Positions 22,663-31,252 are shown, counted from the stretch's first letter. The stretch is 64,000 bases of DNA from Micromonospora cabrerizensis (GCF_022230955.1 NZ_JAKKFI010000069.1:62001-126000); one strand, 5' to 3'. Made by a program: numbers and translations. The notes: a model not told the origin generated them from the letters alone.

Positions 22663-23811
22663 ATGTCAGCACCCGTGAGCACCGTCGAGGACGCGATCCA
22701 GGCCGCCCTGGCCACCGTCAACGACCCGGAGATCCGCCGGCCCATCACCGAGCTGGGCATGGTCCGCTCCGCCACGATCGCTGCCAGCGGCGTCGTACGC
22801 GTCGAGCTCCTGCTCACCGTCGCCGGCTGCCCGCTCAAGGACAAACTGCGTACGGACATCACCACCGCGCTCGTCGCGGTGCCCGGCGTCACCGGCGTCG
22901 AGATCGACTTCGGTGTGATGAGCCCCGAGCAGCGGCAGTCGTTGCAGTCGCAGCTGCGCGGCGGAGGCGCCACCGAGGAGCCCGTCATCCCGTTCGCCCA
23001 GCCCGGCTCGCGCACCCGGGTGTACGCGGTCGCCAGCGGAAAGGGTGGCGTCGGCAAGTCCAGCGTGACGGTCAACCTCGCGGCGGCCCTCGCCGCCCGC
23101 GGGCTCTCCGTCGGCGTGGTCGACGCCGACATCTACGGCCACTCGGTGCCCCGGATGCTCGGCACGGAGGCCCGGCCCACCCGCGTCGAGGACATGATCA
23201 TGCCGCCGCAGGCGCACGGCGTGAAGGTGATCTCCATCGGCATGTTCACCTCCGGCAACGCCGCAGTGGTGTGGCGCGGCCCGATGCTGCACCGCGCGTT
23301 GCAGCAGTTCCTGGCCGACGTCTACTGGGGCGACCTGGACGTGCTCCTGCTCGACCTGCCCCCGGGCACGGGTGACGTGGCCATCTCGCTGGCCCAGTTG
23401 CTCCCCAACTCGGAGATCCTGATCGTCACCACCCCACAGACCGCCGCCGCCGAGGTGGCCGAACGGGCCGGTGCGATCGCCCTGCAGACCCACCAGCGGG
23501 TCGTCGGCGTCATCGAGAACATGTCCTGGCTGGAGCTTCCGGACGGCTCCCGGATGGAGATCTTCGGTGCCGGGGGTGGCACTGCCGTCGCCGAGTCGCT
23601 GAGCCGCACCATCGGCGCCCAGGTGCCGCTGCTCGGGCAGATCCCGCTGGACACCCGGGTCCGCGAGGCCGGTGACGCGGGCAACCCGATCGTGCTGGCC
23701 GAGCCAGAGTCCCCGGCCGCGCAGGCACTCGGCACGATCGCCGACCGGCTCGCGCTGCGCCGTGAGTCGCTGCTCGGCAAGCCGCTCGGCCTCAAGCCCG
23801 CCGGGCGCTGA
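22663..23811 (+). CDS. mrp: Mrp/NBP35-family P-loop ATPase (iron-sulfur carrier type)
   Basis: A 382-residue protein with an N-terminal MIP18-like domain (VEDAIQAALATVNDPEIRRPITELGMV and VLLTVAGCPLKDKL-type region) and a C-terminal NBP35-type ATPase. The deviant Walker A is SGKGGVGKSSVTVNLA (residues ~125-140), followed by VDADIYGHSVPRMLG, VWRGPMLHRALQQFL and LDLPPGTGDVAISLAQL. Mrp proteins deliver Fe-S clusters in many bacteria, using a C-terminal CxxC; here the ENMSWLELPDGSRMEIFG stretch has no cysteines in that position, as I recall for mycobacterial homologues. A leaderless start and hairpin terminator flank it. Confidence 0.92.
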   Translation: MSAPVSTVEDAIQAALATVNDPEIRRPITELGMVRSATIAASGVVRVELLLTVAGCPLKDKLRTDITTALVAVPGVTGVEIDFGVMSPEQRQSLQSQLRGGGATEEPVIPFAQPGSRTRVYAVASGKGGVGKSSVTVNLAAALAARGLSVGVVDADIYGHSVPRMLGTEARPTRVEDMIMPPQAHGVKVISIGMFTSGNAAVVWRGPMLHRALQQFLADVYWGDLDVLLLDLPPGTGDVAISLAQLLPNSEILIVTTPQTAAAEVAERAGAIALQTHQRVVGVIENMSWLELPDGSRMEIFGAGGGTAVAESLSRTIGAQVPLLGQIPLDTRVREAGDAGNPIVLAEPESPAAQALGTIADRLALRRESLLGKPLGLKPAGR

Positions 23812-23828
23812 CCACCACGACACCCGCC

Positions 23829-23858
23829 AGCCCGTCGGCCACCGTTGGCCGGCGGGCT
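23829..23858 (+). terminator. Hairpin terminator of mrp
   Basis: Thirteen-base arms (23829-23841, 23846-23858) with one G-U pair and a 4-base loop, 17 bases after the stop codon. Confidence 0.7.
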
Positions 23859-23930
23859 GAGTCGTGTCCACGGGTGAGTTGCCCAGCCCAGGCACGGCGG
23901 CGCGACCGGCGCGACCGGCGCGACCGGCAT

Positions 23931-24393
23931 GGTCAACTCTGGTTCCCAGAAGTCGGGGCATCCCGGGCCGGTTGAAAGGCCGACTTCCTGAAACCCGAGT
24001 CGATCAAAGCGGGCGCAGGCCGCGCCGGCTCAGAGCGGGCAGACTCAGGCCGGGCAGACGCAAGCCGCGCGAGCACCGAGCCGGAGAGCGCCCAGGCCGC
24101 GCGCCCGACACGGCCGCACGGACATGGTCAACTCGGGTTTCCAGAAGCCGGGGCATCCCGCGCCGGTTAAAGGCCGACTTCCTGAAACCCGAGTCGATCA
24201 AAGCGAGCGCAGGCCGCGCCGGCTCAGAGCGGGCAGGCTCAGGCCGGGCAGACGCAAGCCGCGCGCGCACCGAGCCGGAGAGCGTCCGGGCCGCGCGCCC
24301 GACACTGCCGCTCGGTCATGGTCAACTCGGGTTCCCAGAAGCCGGGGCATCCCACGCCGATTAAAGGCCGACTTCCTGAAACCCGAGTCGATC
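23931..24393. repeat. Tandem array of three long hairpins, ~194-bp unit
   Basis: Three near-identical hairpin elements at 23931-24005, 24126-24199 and 24320-24393. Each begins GGTCAACTC, passes through an AGAAG stretch to a central GCATCCC, and returns via GACTTCCTGAAACCCGAGT to GATC, so its arms pair imperfectly over ~25 bases. The intervals between copies are also repeated at ~85-90% identity, giving a 194-195 bp tandem unit. Flanking 24400-24600 is low-complexity GGGCCGGGC/GAGC DNA. No coding frame with a start and ribosome site was found across 23812-24598 (787 bp). Confidence 0.85.
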
Positions 24394-24598
24394 AAAGCGA
24401 GCACCGAGCCCGGCGGGCACAGGCAGCGGCAGGCGGCGCGAGCGACGAACCGGAGAGCGCCGAGCCGGGCCTGAGCAGGCCGGGCGGGCACAGACCGGGC
24501 CGGGCACAGACCGGGCCGGGCGCGGGCCGGGCGAAACGAGCCGACCAAGGCCAGGCCAACCGAGGCCGAGCGGACCTAGCGGACCGAGCGCGGGTCGG

Positions 24599-25021
24599 TC
24601 AGGTGGCGTCGTCGTAGCTGACGCGGGGGGCCGGCGCCGAGGGGCTGCTGGTGGCTGTGCCGGACCGAGGGCCGTCCGACCGCAGGTCCGCGGAGCTGGC
24701 CACGTCCTTCAGGTCGTCGTGCACGCTGCTGACGTCCGCGCGCAGGTTGTCGTAGACGCCCTGCAACGGCTTACGGATCGCCGCCTCGTCCTCCTCGCTC
24801 AGGAGGTGCTTCCGGATGAACGCCTTCGGGTGCAGGTCTTCCAGCTGGATGTCGGTGCCCAGCTCGCGACTCAGGTCGCCGGTGGCGTTGCGGGCCATGT
24901 TGCGCAGGTTGCGCACCAGCCGCAGGCCGTCGGTGATGACTGCGGGCAGCCGGTCACCGAAGATCAGCAGCGCCAGGAGCAGCAGCGCTCCGATTTCCCA
25001 CCAGTTCAGGTTGTCGAGCAT
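24599..25021 (-). CDS. tatB: Sec-independent translocase subunit TatB
   Basis: A 140-residue Tat translocase component that helps recognise twin-arginine signal peptides. It starts MLDNLNWWEIGALLLLALLIFGDRLP, with a short hydrophobic helix, then the FGDRLP hinge and an amphipathic helix (VITDGLRLVRNLRNMARNAT), the TatA/TatB plan. A long charged/Ser-Pro C-terminal tail makes it TatB-like. The strong GAGGAGG eight bases before ATG supports the start. It follows htrA on the same strand with 76 bases between, a conserved actinobacterial order. Three putative Tat substrates are in this window (near 32.6, 49.4 kb and others possible). Confidence 0.9.
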   Translation of the reverse strand: MLDNLNWWEIGALLLLALLIFGDRLPAVITDGLRLVRNLRNMARNATGDLSRELGTDIQLEDLHPKAFIRKHLLSEEDEAAIRKPLQGVYDNLRADVSSVHDDLKDVASSADLRSDGPRSGTATSSPSAPAPRVSYDDAT

Positions 25022-25097
25022 CCCGCTGGCCTCCTCTCGGCGTCAGCAGCAAGACTACGCACGCCGGAAGGCGTTCGGGCAAGGGGTGAGCCGGTGT

Positions 25098-26708
25098 TCA
25101 CTTCGCGTCCGCGGCGAGAGTTACCGAGGTGTTCTGCCGGGCGGAGCCCCGCCGGAACTCGATGGTCACCACCGAGCCCGGCGCGTACTTGCGTACCAGC
25201 GCGGTCAGGTCTGTCGGCTCGGTCATCGGCCGGCCGTTGATCTTGAGGATCACGTCGCCGACCTTCAGCCCGGCACTGTCCGCGGGGCCGGACGGCTCCA
25301 CCTCCGCCAGCCGCAGGCCACCCCCGAGAACTCCGGTCGGGCCGTCCACGCGGGCGCCGATCACGGTACGCCGGGCCTTGCCGGTGCCGATGATGTCCTG
25401 GGTCACCCGCTTGGCCTGGTTGATCGGGATGGCGAAGGCGAGGCCGATGTTGCCCGCCTCCTGCCCTTCAGCGACCAGTGACTTGATGGTGGAGTTGACC
25501 CCGACCACCCGCCCGGCGCCGTCGACCAACGGCCCGCCCGAGTTGCCGTGGTTGACCGCGGCGTCAGTCTGGATCGCCGCGTAGTAGCGCACCGGCCCAC
25601 CCGGCTCACCGGCCTGCATCGTCCGGTCCAGGGCACTCACGATGCCGGCGGTGACCGTGTTGGCCAGCGACAGCGGCGAGCCCATGGCGAGCACCGGGTC
25701 GCCGACGGCCAGCGCGTCGGAGTCCCCGAACTCCACGGCCCGCAGGCCGGGACGACTCACCTTGATCACGGCGATGTCCGACTCCGGGTCCTGACCGACG
25801 ATGGTCGCCGGCGCGGTGCTGCCGTCGTTGAAGACCACCGAGGCCTTGCCGGTGCCGCCGGCCACCACATGGTCGTTGGTGATCACGTGCCCGTCGGCGG
25901 TGGCGATGAAGCCGGAGCCCTCGCTGGTGCCGCCCAGGCTGCTCACCCGCACGGTGACCACGCTGGGCAGGACCCGTTCGGCGACACCGGCAAGGGACTC
26001 CGGCTTGCGCTGGGCCAGCGCCGGGACCTCCGCTGGCGCACCGCCGAGCACCGCCCCACCGGCCCCGCCGCGCACCGCGAACGCATAGCCGAGCGCGCCG
26101 CCGAGGGTGCCGGCCAGCAGAGCGGTGAGTACGGGGATGAGCAACAGGTGACGCAGCGTCGGTCGGCCCGGCGCGTCCGGGTTGGTGACCGCCTCGGGTT
26201 CGGTGCCGGCCGCCACCACGCCGGGCACCACCACCGCGGCCGGCGCAGCCGGGTCCCGCCAAGGGTCGGCAAGGGCGTCCGACCACCAGGGCGACGCCGC
26301 GGCCGAGCCGGACGCGCCAGATCCGGGCCAGCTCGATGACACCCCGGCCGAACCGGGGGCAACAGATCCGGGCCAACCCGGCGACACCCCGGCCGTACCG
26401 GGCGCGCCAGATCCGGGCCAACCCGGCGACACCCCGGCCGTCCCGGGCGCGCCAGATCCGGGCCAACCCGGCGACACCCCGGCCGTACCGGGCGCGCCAG
26501 ATCCGGGCCAACCCGGCGACGGCCCGACGGTCGGCACACCGGCCCCGGGTGTCGCCGGCGGGTGCCCTGGTGCCGGCCCGCCACCTGACGGCACGACGGG
26601 CACGTTGCCAGCCCCCGGCGTGGTCGGCGATCCCGCCGGAGGGGTCCCTGCCCCGGGCGGTTGCGCCGGGGTCTCACCGCCCCGGCGCCAGTCCCAGCCG
26701 TCGGTCAC
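25098..26708 (-). CDS. htrA: HtrA/DegP-type membrane-anchored serine protease with PDZ domain
   Basis: A 536-residue extracytoplasmic quality-control protease. Residues 1-180 are a cytoplasmic Pro/Gly-rich tail containing five ~15-residue repeats (VSPGWPGSGAPGTAG type); a transmembrane helix spans ~187-212 (HLLLIPVLTALLAGTLGGAL); the trypsin-like domain shows His280 (VITNDHVVAG), Asp311 (PESDIAVIK) and Ser390 (HGNSGGPL); and a PDZ domain occupies ~440-530 (ADSAGLKVGDVILKINGRPM). GTG start 26708 has GGGAGG seven bases upstream. In mycobacteria it lies after sigE-rseA; no such genes precede it here. Confidence 0.92.
   Translation of the reverse strand: MTDGWDWRRGGETPAQPPGAGTPPAGSPTTPGAGNVPVVPSGGGPAPGHPPATPGAGVPTVGPSPGWPGSGAPGTAGVSPGWPGSGAPGTAGVSPGWPGSGAPGTAGVSPGWPGSVAPGSAGVSSSWPGSGASGSAAASPWWSDALADPWRDPAAPAAVVVPGVVAAGTEPEAVTNPDAPGRPTLRHLLLIPVLTALLAGTLGGALGYAFAVRGGAGGAVLGGAPAEVPALAQRKPESLAGVAERVLPSVVTVRVSSLGGTSEGSGFIATADGHVITNDHVVAGGTGKASVVFNDGSTAPATIVGQDPESDIAVIKVSRPGLRAVEFGDSDALAVGDPVLAMGSPLSLANTVTAGIVSALDRTMQAGEPGGPVRYYAAIQTDAAVNHGNSGGPLVDGAGRVVGVNSTIKSLVAEGQEAGNIGLAFAIPINQAKRVTQDIIGTGKARRTVIGARVDGPTGVLGGGLRLAEVEPSGPADSAGLKVGDVILKINGRPMTEPTDLTALVRKYAPGSVVTIEFRRGSARQNTSVTLAADAK
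26311..26535. repeat. 45-bp tandem repeats inside htrA
   Basis: Five consecutive units of 45 bp, each containing AGATCCGGGCCA, encode the VSPGWPGSGAPGTAG tail repeats. The inner three are nearly identical, so copy number probably changes by slippage or recombination. Confidence 0.8.
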
Positions 26709-26941
26709 GTCGGTGCCTCCCAGTCCGTCCCCGGATCCCGCGCCGCGTCGCCCGGCCACGGGCCGGTTCGGTCGCGGCTGACGGGATACCGCCTCCAGGA
26801 TTGCACGGATGCCCGCGGTGGAGTCACCGCTTGCCCCGGCGATCGCAACAGGCGGAGGCGCGGCAGCGCCTCACGACGGTCGCCTCTACGCTCACAGTGC
26901 CAACCCGCCCCCGCACCACGCACCGCCCCCGGAGGTGCCCC

Positions 26942-27592
26942 ATCGCCACGGTCGCCGGTTCCGGCAGTTCGACGGCACAGGCTCAGCAGTTCGCCGAGTC
27001 GTACGTCACCGAGGATCTCGTTCTGCGCACCGCCCGCAGCCTGGCCCGGGAGGTGGGCCTCGACGCGGTCACCCCCGGCGCGGGAGCGGCGCTGCGGCTG
27101 CTGGCCGCTGCCGGCAACGCCCGCGCCGTGGTGGAGATCGGCACCGGCACCGGGGTGAGCGGCGTCTGGCTGCTCCGCGGGATGCGCGCCGACGGTGTGC
27201 TCACCACCATCGACGTGGAGGTGGAGCACCAGCGGATCGCCCGACGGATCTTCGCCGAGGCGGGCTTCGCCGCCGGCCGTACGCGGATCATCACCGGCCG
27301 CGCGCTGGACGTGCTGCCCCGGCTCGCCGACGGCGCGTACGACCTGGTCTTCGTGGACGCGGAGGCGACCGGCTTCCATGCCTGCGTGGAGGCGGCGCTG
27401 CGGCTGTTGCGCCCGGGGGGCGTGCTCGCGCTCAACGGTGTGCTGGCTGGCGGCCGGATCGGTGACCCGGCCGCCCGGGACGCGGAGACGGTGACCGTCC
27501 GCGAGACGATCAAGGCGGTCCGGGAGTCGGAGCACTGGATACCCGCCCTGCTTCCGGTCGGGCACGGGGTGCTCGCCGCGGTGAAGTGCTGA
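26942..27592 (+). CDS. O-methyltransferase (Rv1220c-like), apparent ATC start
   Basis: A 216-residue class I SAM-dependent O-methyltransferase. Motif I is VVEIGTGTGVSGVWLL; LTTIDVEVEHQRIARRIF and RALDVLPRLADGAYDLVFVDAEAT follow as motifs post-I and II; the C-terminal half has RLLRPGGVLALNGVLAGG. It matches the Rv1220c type found beside sigE in mycobacteria. The expected N-terminus, ATVAGSGSSTAQAQQFAESYV, begins at codon ATC 26942, placed six bases after a perfect GGAGG; the only upstream in-frame alternative, GTG 26897, has no ribosome site. So an ATC initiation codon (or sequencing error of ATG) is likely. It diverges from htrA. Confidence 0.88.
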   Translation: MATVAGSGSSTAQAQQFAESYVTEDLVLRTARSLAREVGLDAVTPGAGAALRLLAAAGNARAVVEIGTGTGVSGVWLLRGMRADGVLTTIDVEVEHQRIARRIFAEAGFAAGRTRIITGRALDVLPRLADGAYDLVFVDAEATGFHACVEAALRLLRPGGVLALNGVLAGGRIGDPAARDAETVTVRETIKAVRESEHWIPALLPVGHGVLAAVKC

Positions 27593-27597
27593 GCCGG

Positions 27598-29073
27598 TCA
27601 GTCGACGCTGGCGAGCCAGCGCAGCAACCAGCGCACGCCCCAGCCGGTGGCACCACGGCTGACCTCGGCCTGGTCGCCGTCGGCCCAGGACGGGGCCGAC
27701 ATGTCCAGGTGCAGCCAGCGGTCCCGTAGGTCGCCGGTGAACTCACGCAGGTAGAGGGCGGCCAGCACGGAGCCGGCACCCTGCGCCGGCGCGCTGTAGA
27801 GGTCGGCGATCTCGCTGCCCAGGTATTCGACGTAGTCGCCGTGCAGCGGCATCCGCCACACCGACTCGCCGGCCGCTTCGGCCGCTTCCCGTACGTCGGC
27901 GGCCAGTTGGTCGTTCTCGCTGTACAGGGCGGCGGTGCGCTTGCCCAGGGCGACGGCGTTGGCCCCGGTGAGGGTGGCCAGGTCGAGCAGCAGGTCCGGC
28001 TTGAGCTGCTGCACCGCGTACGCGAGCGCGTCGGCGAGGACCAGTCGGCCCTCGGCGTCGGAGTTGGTCGTCTCGCTGGTCGTGCCGCCGTAGTGCCGGA
28101 CGACGTCGCCGGGGCGGAACGCCGAGCCGCTGACCATGTTCTCGGCGAGCGGGGCCAGCGTGGTGACCCGGACCGGCAGCCGCAGCGTGGCGGCGCCCAG
28201 GGTGGCGGCGACGACCGCAGCCGCGCCGGCCATGTCCTTGCGCATCAGCTTCATTGCCGGCACCGGCTTGATCGAGATGCCGCCGGTGTCGAAGGTGATG
28301 CCCTTGCCGATCAGCACCACGTGCGTACGTGCGTCGGCGGGGTGCCAGTCCAGTTCGACGAGTCGGGGCCCGCTGGCCGAGCCGCCGCCGACGGCGAGGA
28401 TGCCGCCGAAGCCCTCGGCGGCCAGGTCGTCCGGGCCACGGACCCGCAGCCGCAGGTCGGGCAGGTCGGCTGCGGCGGTGGCCACCTGCTCGGCGAACCA
28501 CTGCGGGTTCTTCAGCGAGCTGGGGGTGTTGGTCAGGTCGCGGGCGAGGTGGGTCATCGCCGCGGTGGTCCGGGCCGTGCTGACGATGGTCTCGAACGAG
28601 CCCGGGTCGGCGAGGAGCAGATCGACGCTGCTGAGAGCGGGTGTGGTGCCGGCCTCGGTCATCCTGAACCGGTACGGGGCGAGCAGCAGCCCCTCGGTGA
28701 GCCCTCGGACGGCGGCCGGAGCCACGTCGGCCGGTAGCGCGATGGTGATATGCATCTCATCCGCGGAGGAGCGGGCCAGGGCCGCGCCGGCCGTCCGCCA
28801 GGCCGCCTCGTCGCCGCCACCGATGCCGAGCAGCAGCAGCCTGCCGGGAGTGCGCCCGGGGCGGAGCTGGGTGTGGATCTCGCCAGCCCGTCCGTTCAGT
28901 CGGGCCGCCGGAACCAGCGCGGCGGCCTCGTCGGCAGTGCCGTCCGGGGGCGCCACGGCGGTCGACACGGGCTCGGCCGTGGTGTCGTTACCCGCTGCCG
29001 GATCGGCGGCGCGGACAGGCAGGACGAGCACGTCGAGCCGGTCGGGCTCGGCGATCAGACGGATGGCGAGCAC
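27598..29073 (-). CDS. pepA: Leucyl aminopeptidase (M17 family)
   Basis: A 491-residue cytosolic aminopeptidase that removes N-terminal residues and uses two divalent metals. The catalytic half shows VLIGKGITFDTGGISIKP (Lys and Asp ligands), MKLMRKDMAGAA (catalytic Lys region), and the M17 signature NSDAEGRLVLADALAYA, in which the usual Thr of NTDAEGRL is Ser. Metal ligands Asp and Glu are therefore all present. The N-terminal domain is the less conserved regulatory fold. GTG start 29073 follows GGAGG at ~11 bases; longer N-terminal open frame is not coding-like. Two hairpins upstream isolate it from the DUF3117 gene. Confidence 0.92.
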   Translation of the reverse strand: MLAIRLIAEPDRLDVLVLPVRAADPAAGNDTTAEPVSTAVAPPDGTADEAAALVPAARLNGRAGEIHTQLRPGRTPGRLLLLGIGGGDEAAWRTAGAALARSSADEMHITIALPADVAPAAVRGLTEGLLLAPYRFRMTEAGTTPALSSVDLLLADPGSFETIVSTARTTAAMTHLARDLTNTPSSLKNPQWFAEQVATAAADLPDLRLRVRGPDDLAAEGFGGILAVGGGSASGPRLVELDWHPADARTHVVLIGKGITFDTGGISIKPVPAMKLMRKDMAGAAAVVAATLGAATLRLPVRVTTLAPLAENMVSGSAFRPGDVVRHYGGTTSETTNSDAEGRLVLADALAYAVQQLKPDLLLDLATLTGANAVALGKRTAALYSENDQLAADVREAAEAAGESVWRMPLHGDYVEYLGSEIADLYSAPAQGAGSVLAALYLREFTGDLRDRWLHLDMSAPSWADGDQAEVSRGATGWGVRWLLRWLASVD

Positions 29074-29138
29074 GCGGGACCGTACCTCCAGAAAAGTGTC
29101 GCGGAGCGGAACCGAGCCCGCCTGCCCGCGCTGATGAA

Positions 29139-29175
29139 GACCCTGAGCCACCGGTGATACCGGTGGCTCAGGGTC
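29139..29175 (-). terminator. Perfect long hairpin between DUF3117 and pepA
   Basis: A 17-bp perfect inverted repeat (29139-29155 with 29159-29175) around a 3-base loop, lying downstream of DUF3117 and upstream of pepA. Confidence 0.8.
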
Positions 29176-29185
29176 GAAAGAACGC

Positions 29186-29209
29186 TCCGGGCGGCGTGAG
29201 CCGCCCGGA
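29186..29209 (-). terminator. Second hairpin after DUF3117
   Basis: Perfect 10-bp inverted repeat with a GTGA loop, 11 bases after the DUF3117 stop. Confidence 0.7.
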
Positions 29210-29220
29210 CCACTCCTTAC

Positions 29221-29388
29221 TCAGCCGGCCGCTGCCTTCAACGCGTCACCGAGCGCGTTGGCCTCGTCGGGAGTCATCTCGACGACGAGCCGGCCACCGC
29301 CCTCCAGCGGGACCCGCATGACGATGCCCCGCCCCTCCTTGGTGACTTCCAGCGGACCGTCGCCCGTCCGCGGCTTCATCGCCGCCAT
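29221..29388 (-). CDS. DUF3117 protein (Rv1211-type, 55 aa)
   Basis: A 55-residue protein, MAAMKPRTGDGPLEVTKEGR at the start and VEMTPDEANALGDALKAA at the end, that matches the highly conserved actinobacterial DUF3117 family exactly in length and pattern. It has an all-beta N-terminal half and a C-terminal helix. GGGGAGA precedes the ATG. Its function is unknown, although its conservation suggests a general role. Two back-to-back hairpins downstream make it a monocistronic unit. In mycobacteria its gene lies next to tag, as part of the folP2-to-glg block. Confidence 0.92.
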   Translation of the reverse strand: MAAMKPRTGDGPLEVTKEGRGIVMRVPLEGGGRLVVEMTPDEANALGDALKAAAG

Positions 29389-29578
29389 GTTGTCTCCCCT
29401 CAGACCTACACCAGGGTCGGTGGGTTGCCCCACAGCCACTTCGTCACGACCACCCGCAACGGTCACGGGGGTGTCGACCAACGATTTTCCCTGATGAACA
29501 CCGCCGGACCCAAACCGGAGCAGCATTGATGTAACAGCATCTAGCTTATCTTGAGAAGGCCTGTCACAATGTGCGGTC

Positions 29579-30397
29579 ATGCAGGCACGGTCGGCACTCT
29601 TCGACCTGTACGGCGACCATCTCCGTCCGAGGGGTGGCCGTGCACCGGTTGCTGCCCTGGTCAAGCTGCTGGCGCCGCTGGGAATCGCACCGCCAGCCGT
29701 TCGCACCGCAGTGTCTCGGATGGTGCGCCAGGGCTGGCTGGAGCCACTCCGGTTGGTCTCCGGACCGGGATATTCGATCACACCGAAAGCAGCCCGACGA
29801 CTCGACGAGGCAGCGGCCCGGATCTACCGGACCGGCCGGGTCACCTGGGACGGCCGGTTCGATCTGCTGGTGCTGGAGGCCCCCGGCTCCCGACGGGACC
29901 GGCAGCGTCTCGCCTCCAACCTGAGCTTCCTCGGCTACGGCACGCTCGACGAGCAGACCTGGGTGGCCACCCGCCCCGCCGAGGACGTGGACCTGCTCCT
30001 CGCCGAGGCGGGCATCCGGTTCGAGCGGTTCACCGCCTCGCACTTCGCCGGCACCCCGGGCGCGATGGGCGTGGTCCGGCGGGCGTGGAACCTCACCGAG
30101 ATCGGCCACGCCTACGAGCGGTTCGTCGCGGACCAGCGCCCGCTGCTCGCGGCGGTCACCGTGCGCAGCACCGACGAGGAGGCGTACGCCACCCGGTTCC
30201 GGCTCGTGCACGCGTGGCGTACGTTCCTCTTCCAGGACCCGCAGCTGCCCCCGGCGCTGCTGCCCGAGCGCTGGCCCGGCACCGCCGCGGCCAGTTTCTT
30301 CGACCGGCACGCGGCACGTCTGCGTCCGGCCGCCGACCGGTACGTCGAACAGTGCCTCGACGCCGGCAACCGCCTCGTCCGACAGAAGGGTCGTTAG
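29579..30397 (+). CDS. PaaX-family transcriptional repressor
   Basis: A 272-residue regulator with an N-terminal winged helix (SALFDLYGDHLRPRGGRAPVAALVKLLAPLG, then PPAVRTAVSRMVRQGWLEPLR) and a PaaX C-terminal domain containing LASNLSFLGYGTLDEQTWVA and the long FRLVHAWRTFLFQDPQLPPALLPERWPG segment. PaaX in E. coli represses phenylacetate degradation until phenylacetyl-CoA binds. An enoyl-CoA hydratase gene begins four bases later, consistent with this CoA-thioester sensing role, but no other paa genes are present. The 5' region is AT-rich and likely holds promoter and operator. Confidence 0.88.
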   Translation: MQARSALFDLYGDHLRPRGGRAPVAALVKLLAPLGIAPPAVRTAVSRMVRQGWLEPLRLVSGPGYSITPKAARRLDEAAARIYRTGRVTWDGRFDLLVLEAPGSRRDRQRLASNLSFLGYGTLDEQTWVATRPAEDVDLLLAEAGIRFERFTASHFAGTPGAMGVVRRAWNLTEIGHAYERFVADQRPLLAAVTVRSTDEEAYATRFRLVHAWRTFLFQDPQLPPALLPERWPGTAAASFFDRHAARLRPAADRYVEQCLDAGNRLVRQKGR

Positions 30398-30401
30398 ACA
30401 C

Positions 30402-31193
30402 GTGACCGAGCCGCTGCTGGTCGACCGGACCGACGCCGTCGTCACCCTCACGCTGAACCGGCCGAACGCGATGAACGCGCTCGACGTGGCGCTCAAGGAG
30501 GCGCTGCGGGACGCCCTGGCGGAGCTGGAGACCGACCGTTCCTGCCGGGCGGTCGTGCTGGCCGGGGCTGGCGGGTCGTTCAGCGCCGGGCAGGACCTGC
30601 GCGAGCACGTGTCGACCCTGGAGAACTCCGCCAGTGACCCGCTGGGCACCGTGCGGGCGCACTACAACCCGATCGCCGCCCGGCTGGCCAACCTGCCCAA
30701 GCCGGTGATCGCCGCGGTCCGGGGAATGGCCGCCGGGGCCGGCGCGTCGCTGGCGTTTCTCGCCGACATCCGCATCGGCGGCCCGACGACCAGTTTCCTG
30801 ATGGCCTTCGCCAAGGTCGGCCTCGCCGCCGACACCGGCGCCTCCTGGACGCTGCCCCGACTGGTCGGCCACGCCAAGGCGGTGGAGCTGCTGCTGCTGG
30901 CCGAGCCGGTCCGCGCCGAGGAGGCCTGCCGGCTGGGGCTGCTCAACCGCCTCACCGACGACGACGAGCAGGTGCTGCCGGCAGCACAGGAGTTGGCCGC
31001 CCGCCTCGCCGCCGGTCCCACCGTCGCGTACGGGGCGATCAAGCGGCAACTCTCCATCGCCGACGCCGGCACCCTCGCCGACGCCCTCGCGGCCGAGGCG
31101 CAGGCCCAGTCGATCTGCGGTGCCACCGCGGACCACCGGGCGGCCACGTTCGCCTTCGTCGGCAAGCAGAAACCGGTCTTCGAGGGACGCTGA
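30402..31193 (+). CDS. Enoyl-CoA hydratase/isomerase (PaaG/PaaF-like)
   Basis: A 263-residue crotonase-fold enzyme acting on enoyl-CoA. The oxyanion-hole motif FSAGQDLREH near residue 65 and AAVRGMAAGAGASLAFLADIRI near 105 are present; the latter carries the GAGASL glycine turn. A Glu/Asp pair at the usual catalytic places is visible around LAADTGASWTLPRLVG (with Asp), which favours isomerase (PaaG-like) over classic two-Glu hydratase. GTG start. It follows PaaX by four bases, so the two are an operon and the substrate is probably a phenylacetyl-CoA-derived or similar acyl-CoA. Confidence 0.88.
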   Translation: MTEPLLVDRTDAVVTLTLNRPNAMNALDVALKEALRDALAELETDRSCRAVVLAGAGGSFSAGQDLREHVSTLENSASDPLGTVRAHYNPIAARLANLPKPVIAAVRGMAAGAGASLAFLADIRIGGPTTSFLMAFAKVGLAADTGASWTLPRLVGHAKAVELLLLAEPVRAEEACRLGLLNRLTDDDEQVLPAAQELAARLAAGPTVAYGAIKRQLSIADAGTLADALAAEAQAQSICGATADHRAATFAFVGKQKPVFEGR

Positions 31194-31238
31194 ACGCGAT
31201 TCGCACGCCGCCCTTACCGTCCTCGAACACTCACCACC

Positions 31239-31244
31239 TAGCGT
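31239..31244 (+). promoter_or_regulatory. Likely -10 element before the DUF1800 gene
   Basis: TAGCGT followed by eight bases and ATG 31253, giving a leaderless or near-leaderless transcript. Confidence 0.45.
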
Positions 31245-31252
31245 CGGCCGGT

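Noticed and set aside
23931..24393. Possible CRISPR array
   Set aside because: Unit is ~194 bp, spacers are also repeated, no cas genes; it is a tandem hairpin repeat.
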